7,521 bases of DNA from Clostridia bacterium (GTDB lineage Bacteria > Bacillota > Clostridia > Oscillospirales > Acutalibacteraceae): the NCBI GenBank assembly GCA_017552845.1, contig JAFZOE010000337.1, positions 1 through 7,521 on the forward strand, read 5' to 3'. The position numbers were made by a program, and so were the translations under genes. The stretch's first letter is position 1. Each line of letters begins with the position of its first letter. The notes beneath the pieces are model-generated. The model saw only the letters and a program-made list of their open reading frames with translations. It was not told the DNA's origin and made no database searches. Positions 4,094 to 7,521 of this stretch are shown here, piece after piece.

Positions 4094-6292
4094 ATGGTTT
4101 TCAACGAATTCTCAACTTTCAAAAAGTATGAAACCGAAATCGCAGGCAGACCGTTCGTTGTCGAAGTCGGCAAGATGGCTCAGCTTGCGGGCGGCAGCTG
4201 CCTTGTCCGCTACGGCGAGACCAACGTGCTCTGCACCGCCACTATGGCCCCCAAGCCCCGCGAGGGCGTCGATTTCTTCCCTCTTTCAGTCGATTATGAG
4301 GAGAAGCTCTATTCTGTCGGCAGAATTCCCGGCTCATTCCAGCGCCGTGAAGGCAAGGCCAGCGAGAAGGCAACCCTTGCTTCAAGAGTTATCGACAGAC
4401 CCATCCGCCCCCTCTTCCCGAAGGATATGAGAAACGATGTCGGCGTTGTCGCGACCGTTATGTCCGTTGACCCCGACTGCGAGCCCCAGATAGCCGCAAT
4501 GCTCGGCGTATCAATCGCAATCTCAATCTCCGAGATTCCCTGGGACGGCCCCATCGCCGGCGTTGTTGTCGGCCTGGTTGACGGCGAATATGTCATCAAC
4601 CCCACTCTCGAGCAGAGAGCAAAGAGTGATATGTATGTCACCGTCGCTTCCACGAGCGAGCTCGTCGCGATGATTGAGGCGGGCGCAAACGAAGTCTCAA
4701 ACGACGATATGTATGACGGCATCATGTTCGCCCACAAAGAGAATCAGAAGATAGTTGAATTTATCAATATGATAAAGGCCGAGGTCGGCAAGGAGAAGGT
4801 TGAATTCCCCTCAAACGATCCCGATCCCGAGATGTATGAGGCAATCAAGGAATTCTCAATCGAGGATATCCGCGCCGCTCTCGATACTGACGACAAGAGA
4901 ATCCGCGATGAGCGTCTCAAGCCCGTCTATGAAAAGGTTCACGAGAAATTCGATGAGATTTATCCCGAGATGGAAGTCAAAATCGAAGAGTGCCTCTACA
5001 AGGTTCAGAAGTATGTTGTCCGCCGCTGGCTGCTCGATGACGGCAAGCGTGTTGACGGCAGAGGAATCGACGAAATCCGCCCGCTCAACGCCCAGATCGA
5101 CCTGCTTGACAGAGTCCACGGCTCGGGTATGTTCACCAGAGGCCAGACTCAGGTTCTCTCCGTTGTCACTCTCGGCACCATGAGCGACGCCCAGTCGCTT
5201 GACGGCCTCGACGAAGAGGATACCAAGCGCTATATCCATCACTATAACTTCCCCTCATACTCGGTCGGCGAAACCAAGCCCCCGAGAGGCCCGGGCAGAA
5301 GAGAGATAGGCCACGGCGCTCTTGCAGAGCGTTCGCTCGTCCCCGTTCTTCCCAGCGTTGAGGAATTCCCCTATACCATCCGCGTCGTTTCCGAGGTTCT
5401 CTCCTCAAACGGCTCCACTTCACAGGGCTCGGTCTGCGGCTCCACTCTTTCGCTCATGGCCGCCGGCGTCCCCATCAAGGCTCCCGTAGCCGGCATCTCC
5501 TGCGGACTTATCACCGAGGGCGACCGCTTCATGACCATGGTTGATATCCAGGGTCTCGAAGATTTCTTCGGCGATATGGACTTCAAGGTTGCAGGCACCA
5601 AGAAGGGTATCACTTCCATTCAGATGGACCTCAAGGTTCACGGTCTGACCCCCGCCATCATCAGAGAGGCGCTCGACAAGACCTATAAAGCACGCTGCTA
5701 CATCCTTGACGAGGTTATCGCTCCCGTCATCGCAGAGCCGCGCGCAGAGCTCAGCAAGTGGGCTCCCAAGATGCTCAGCACCAAGATTGATCCCGACAAG
5801 ATCGGCGACGTCATCGGCAAGCAGGGCAAGGTTATCCAGAAGATCTGCGCAGAGTGCAACTGCAAGATCGACGTTGAAGAGGACGGCTCCGTATTCGTTT
5901 CCTCCACCGATCTTGAGGACTGCAAGAAGGCAATCGGCATTGTTGAAACAATCGCCAACGGCCCCGAAATCGGCGCAATCTATAAGGGAATCGTTACCCG
6001 CCTGATGAGCTTCGGCGCATTCGTCGAGATAGTTCCCGGCATCGAGGGCATGGTCCATATCAGCCAGCTCGACGTCAAGAGAACCGAGAAGGTCGAGGAT
6101 GTTGTCACGGTCGGCGACGAGGTCATCGTCAAGGTCCTTGAGAAGGACGATCAGGGCAGACTCAATTTCTCACGCCGCGAGGCGCTCATCGAGGTTGAAG
6201 GCCTTGTTCCCGAAAACACCCTCTCCGACACTCCGCGCAAGGGCGGCTCCTTCAGAGGAAACAGAGGCAACAGACCTCCCAAGAAGAACTGA
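4094..6292 (+). CDS. pnp: Polyribonucleotide nucleotidyltransferase (PNPase)
   Basis: The 732-residue product has the complete PNPase layout: first RNase PH-like core (about 13-145, with FFPLSVDYEEKLYSVGRIPG and SRVIDRPIRPLFP), its second half, an all-helical linker (about 240-320), the catalytic second RNase PH core (about 322-545), a KH domain (about 560-620, GKQG loop at 575-578) and an S1 domain (about 626-695), then a short basic Gly/Arg/Lys tail. Asp490, Asp496 and Lys498 in LEDFFGDMDFKVAGT correspond to the E. coli catalytic and metal-binding residues (486, 492, 494). SNGSTSQGSVCGST is the phosphate-binding region. The trimeric enzyme degrades RNA 3' to 5' with phosphate, releasing nucleoside diphosphates, and can run in reverse to add tails. 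AGAAAGG (4078-4084), 9 bases before the ATG, is a good ribosome site. It is downstream of rpsO, with a large leader hairpin in between, and ends in its own terminator. Confidence 0.98.
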   Translation: MVFNEFSTFKKYETEIAGRPFVVEVGKMAQLAGGSCLVRYGETNVLCTATMAPKPREGVDFFPLSVDYEEKLYSVGRIPGSFQRREGKASEKATLASRVIDRPIRPLFPKDMRNDVGVVATVMSVDPDCEPQIAAMLGVSIAISISEIPWDGPIAGVVVGLVDGEYVINPTLEQRAKSDMYVTVASTSELVAMIEAGANEVSNDDMYDGIMFAHKENQKIVEFINMIKAEVGKEKVEFPSNDPDPEMYEAIKEFSIEDIRAALDTDDKRIRDERLKPVYEKVHEKFDEIYPEMEVKIEECLYKVQKYVVRRWLLDDGKRVDGRGIDEIRPLNAQIDLLDRVHGSGMFTRGQTQVLSVVTLGTMSDAQSLDGLDEEDTKRYIHHYNFPSYSVGETKPPRGPGRREIGHGALAERSLVPVLPSVEEFPYTIRVVSEVLSSNGSTSQGSVCGSTLSLMAAGVPIKAPVAGISCGLITEGDRFMTMVDIQGLEDFFGDMDFKVAGTKKGITSIQMDLKVHGLTPAIIREALDKTYKARCYILDEVIAPVIAEPRAELSKWAPKMLSTKIDPDKIGDVIGKQGKVIQKICAECNCKIDVEEDGSVFVSSTDLEDCKKAIGIVETIANGPEIGAIYKGIVTRLMSFGAFVEIVPGIEGMVHISQLDVKRTEKVEDVVTVGDEVIVKVLEKDDQGRLNFSRREALIEVEGLVPENTLSDTPRKGGSFRGNRGNRPPKKN

Positions 6293-6306
6293 GTTTAATA
6301 ATCAGG

Positions 6307-6335
6307 CCCGCAGGTCTCCCCTGCGGGTTTTTCTT
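6307..6335 (+). terminator. Intrinsic terminator after pnp
   Basis: CCCGCAGG (6307-6314) and CCTGCGGG (6320-6327) form a perfect 8-bp stem with a 5-base loop, followed by TTTTTCTT. It lies 14 bases after the pnp stop codon. Confidence 0.9.
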
Positions 6336-6347
6336 ACAGATTCCGTA

Positions 6348-6427
6348 TCATCCTGAGCGCTGCGAAGGATCTCATTTACAGGCTTTTCGCAGACTTGCGA
6401 TTCTTCGGCATCCGCCTCAGAATGACA
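6348..6427. repeat. Dispersed palindromic intergenic repeat, copy 2 (inverted relative to copy 1)
   Basis: Read on the minus strand it begins TGTCATTCTGAGGCG, continues with GCCGAAGAATC, then AATGAGATCCTTCGC, GCGCTCAGGATGA. These are the same blocks in the same order as 3759-3864, but with a shorter middle (about 80 against 106 bases). The ends are conserved and the centre has diverged, as expected for a palindromic element under end-directed mobility or structural constraint. Confidence 0.75.
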
Positions 6428-6453
6428 GGGTATAATATTTCGGAAATCGTAGG

Positions 6454-6537
6454 GGCGCGGGTCTCCGGTGGAGACCTCTGCCGCAGGCAGAAGCGCCGAC
6501 CGAGCCGACAGGCGAGACCGGATATCATCCGCCCGCC
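6454..6537. other. Compact intergenic structure: perfect three-way junction plus a following hairpin
   Basis: GGCGC (6454-6458) pairs with GCGCC (6493-6497). Inside are two adjacent perfect hairpins: GGTCTCC (6460-6466) with GGAGACC (6470-6476), and TCTGCC (6477-6482) with GGCAGA (6486-6491), each with a 3-base loop. The 18 Watson-Crick pairs use 36 of 44 bases. A further hairpin follows: GGCG (6511-6514) with CGCC (6534-6537), enclosing CGGAT/ATCCG. The motif GCCGAC occurs three times (6495, 6504, 6535). It may be a repeat family, or DNA or RNA structure of unknown role. The rest of the gene-free spacer 6293-6637 holds the pnp terminator, the palindromic repeat and a promoter. Confidence 0.5.
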
Positions 6538-6572
6538 GACAACGCTATGCGGAGCATTAACCGTATTCTTTC

Positions 6573-6601
6573 TTGACAATTCACCCTTTAAGTAGTATTT
6601 T
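6573..6601 (+). promoter_or_regulatory. Sigma-A-like promoter for the lipoprotein gene
   Basis: A perfect -35 TTGACA (6573-6578) is followed after 17 bases by TATTTT (6596-6601), a 4 of 6 match to the -10 consensus. A perfect TATAAT exists at 6607-6612 but is 28 bases from the -35. The start site would be near 6608, giving a leader of about 30 bases. Confidence 0.6.
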
Positions 6602-6637
6602 TTATATATAATATACAGTGTATTCACGGAGGGAACC

Positions 6638-7521
6638 ATGAAAAAAATTATTGCGATAATTATGGCTGTTTCAATGCTTCTCGCGCTCGCGGCTTGCGGA
6701 GCGAAGCAGGAGGATGAAACCACCACCGGCACAACAGCCGAAATCACAACCGAAATCACCGAATCCGAAACCGAGGCGTCAAGCGGCGAGGATAAGACCG
6801 AAGAGGCCGACGTCACCGCAGAGAGCACCGACGAATCCGAGGAATCGACCGAGGAGGGCGAAAAGAAAAAGCCCGAAACCAAGGCTGAGATTCTCGCGGT
6901 ATATGCCGAAGTCATGAATAAAGTCAAAAAAGACGCCCCCGGCTTCACGAAGGTTGAATACCAGGAGCTTCCCGAAGAGGGCAGAGTCATCACCAGCGGC
7001 AAAACCCTGCTGAGCGCGGGTCTGAGCGTTGCGAGCAACTTCATGACCTCAAAAGAGGATGCCGAGAAGAAGCCCGACGTCTATCCCAAGGGCAACGATA
7101 TGAACGATTTCCCGATCAGAAACACCCCGAAGGGCTGTATGCTCGAGGATCCCGATTTCCTCAAGGTTGCGAAATATGAGGAGCTCCCGAACGGCAACGT
7201 CAGGATTACGCTCGTCACCGGAACCGAGAAGAATCCCGAGCCCGCGGCTCACGGCGCATCCACCGCGCCGAGCAAGACCGGCGGAATCATCACCCCGATT
7301 TCAAAGAAGGAAATCGATGAGAAACTCAACGGCGGCATAGTTTCCGCGGTATTCAAGGATGTCAACTACTCGCTCACCTTCCACGACTGCGAGAGCGTGC
7401 TCACCTTCAACCCCGAGAATAACCGCGTCGTTTCGCTGACGCAGACCACCCGCGTCTCGATTTCCGGCTCAGGCAAATCCCTCGGCACCACCCTCGCCAG
7501 CGGCAACCAGGACTTCGTCAA
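6638..7521 (+). CDS. Putative secreted lipoprotein of unknown function (3' partial)
   Basis: The frame is open from the ATG at 6638 to the window end (294 complete codons, no stop). GGAGGG (6628-6633) lies four bases upstream. Residues 1-20 form a lipoprotein signal peptide: MKK, a hydrophobic core and the lipobox LAAC with Cys20, so the mature protein should be lipid-anchored outside the membrane. Residues 25-75 are a low-complexity spacer rich in Thr, Glu and Ser, probably a flexible acidic stalk. A folded-looking region starts near residue 80 with YAEVMNKVKKDAPGFTK, followed by alternating beta-like stretches (for example GGIVSAVFKDVNYSLTFHDC and NRVVSLTQTTRVSISG). I do not recognise the domain; the NKVKxDAPGFTK opening resembles uncharacterised lipoproteins of Oscillospiraceae as I recall them. 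It is transcribed from its own promoter and is not coupled to pnp. The C-terminus is outside the window. Confidence 0.85.
   Translation, partial: MKKIIAIIMAVSMLLALAACGAKQEDETTTGTTAEITTEITESETEASSGEDKTEEADVTAESTDESEESTEEGEKKKPETKAEILAVYAEVMNKVKKDAPGFTKVEYQELPEEGRVITSGKTLLSAGLSVASNFMTSKEDAEKKPDVYPKGNDMNDFPIRNTPKGCMLEDPDFLKVAKYEELPNGNVRITLVTGTEKNPEPAAHGASTAPSKTGGIITPISKKEIDEKLNGGIVSAVFKDVNYSLTFHDCESVLTFNPENNRVVSLTQTTRVSISGSGKSLGTTLASGNQDFV

Noticed and set aside
5420..6058. Minus-strand open frame antisense to pnp, 212 codons
   Set aside because: It lies over the catalytic, KH and S1 coding part of pnp. The frame stays open because of codon bias and has no supporting start signal.
6431..6436. 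TATAAT as a possible promoter -10 after the second palindromic repeat
   Set aside because: No -35-like hexamer lies 16-18 bases upstream, and no gene begins within the next 150 bases.
6395..6595. Small plus-strand open frame beginning in the palindromic repeat
   Set aside because: It crosses the repeat, the three-way junction and the lipoprotein promoter, its product is Arg-rich with no domain, and it has no ribosome site.

Overview
The window looks like a chromosomal segment of an anaerobic gut or rumen-type Clostridia (Firmicutes, Oscillospirales/Ruminococcaceae-like). This is inferred from the protein style of PNPase and S15, GAGGTGA-type Shine-Dalgarno sites, sigma-A promoters, an AgrC-type kinase, a low-complexity acidic lipoprotein, and GC-rich genes separated by AT-rich, repeat-filled spacers. 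No species can be named from the sequence alone.

Layout. The left edge (1-189, +) holds the C-terminus of a CoA-acylating methylmalonate-semialdehyde dehydrogenase, closed by a bidirectional terminator (206-235). Three minus-strand genes follow, read right to left: a membrane-anchored Ntn-type linear amide hydrolase (3174-1990), an AgrC/GHKL sensor kinase (1953-652) and a small AT-rich four-helix-bundle (S23/IVP-like) protein (615-259). The hydrolase and kinase are 36 bases apart and probably share the promoter at 3261-3233. The four-helix gene is bracketed by imperfect 17-bp inverted repeats, and each repeat carries a stop codon of a neighbouring gene, so it looks inserted.

Diverging to the right from 3310 is the conserved rpsO-pnp pair: a strong promoter, a structured rpsO leader whose TTCACCT segment can mask the rpsO Shine-Dalgarno, rpsO (S15), a terminator, a spacer of nearly 390 bases with dispersed repeats, then a 115-nt imperfect hairpin just before pnp, pnp itself and its terminator. 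This arrangement suggests post-transcriptional control of both genes: S15 feedback on rpsO, and nuclease-sensitive or PNPase feedback control on pnp. Neither has been shown here.

The spacer 6293-6637 holds the pnp terminator, a second inverted copy of a GTCATTCTGAG-type palindromic repeat, a compact perfect three-way-junction fold and a sigma-A-like promoter for the last gene, a secreted lipoprotein cut off by the window edge.

The housekeeping genes are ordinary. What deserves a second look is the non-coding structure (pnp hairpin, rpsO anti-Shine-Dalgarno, three-way junction), the repeat-bracketed four-helix cassette, and the hydrolase/kinase pair. I saw no CRISPR array, phage gene, transposase, tRNA or rRNA.
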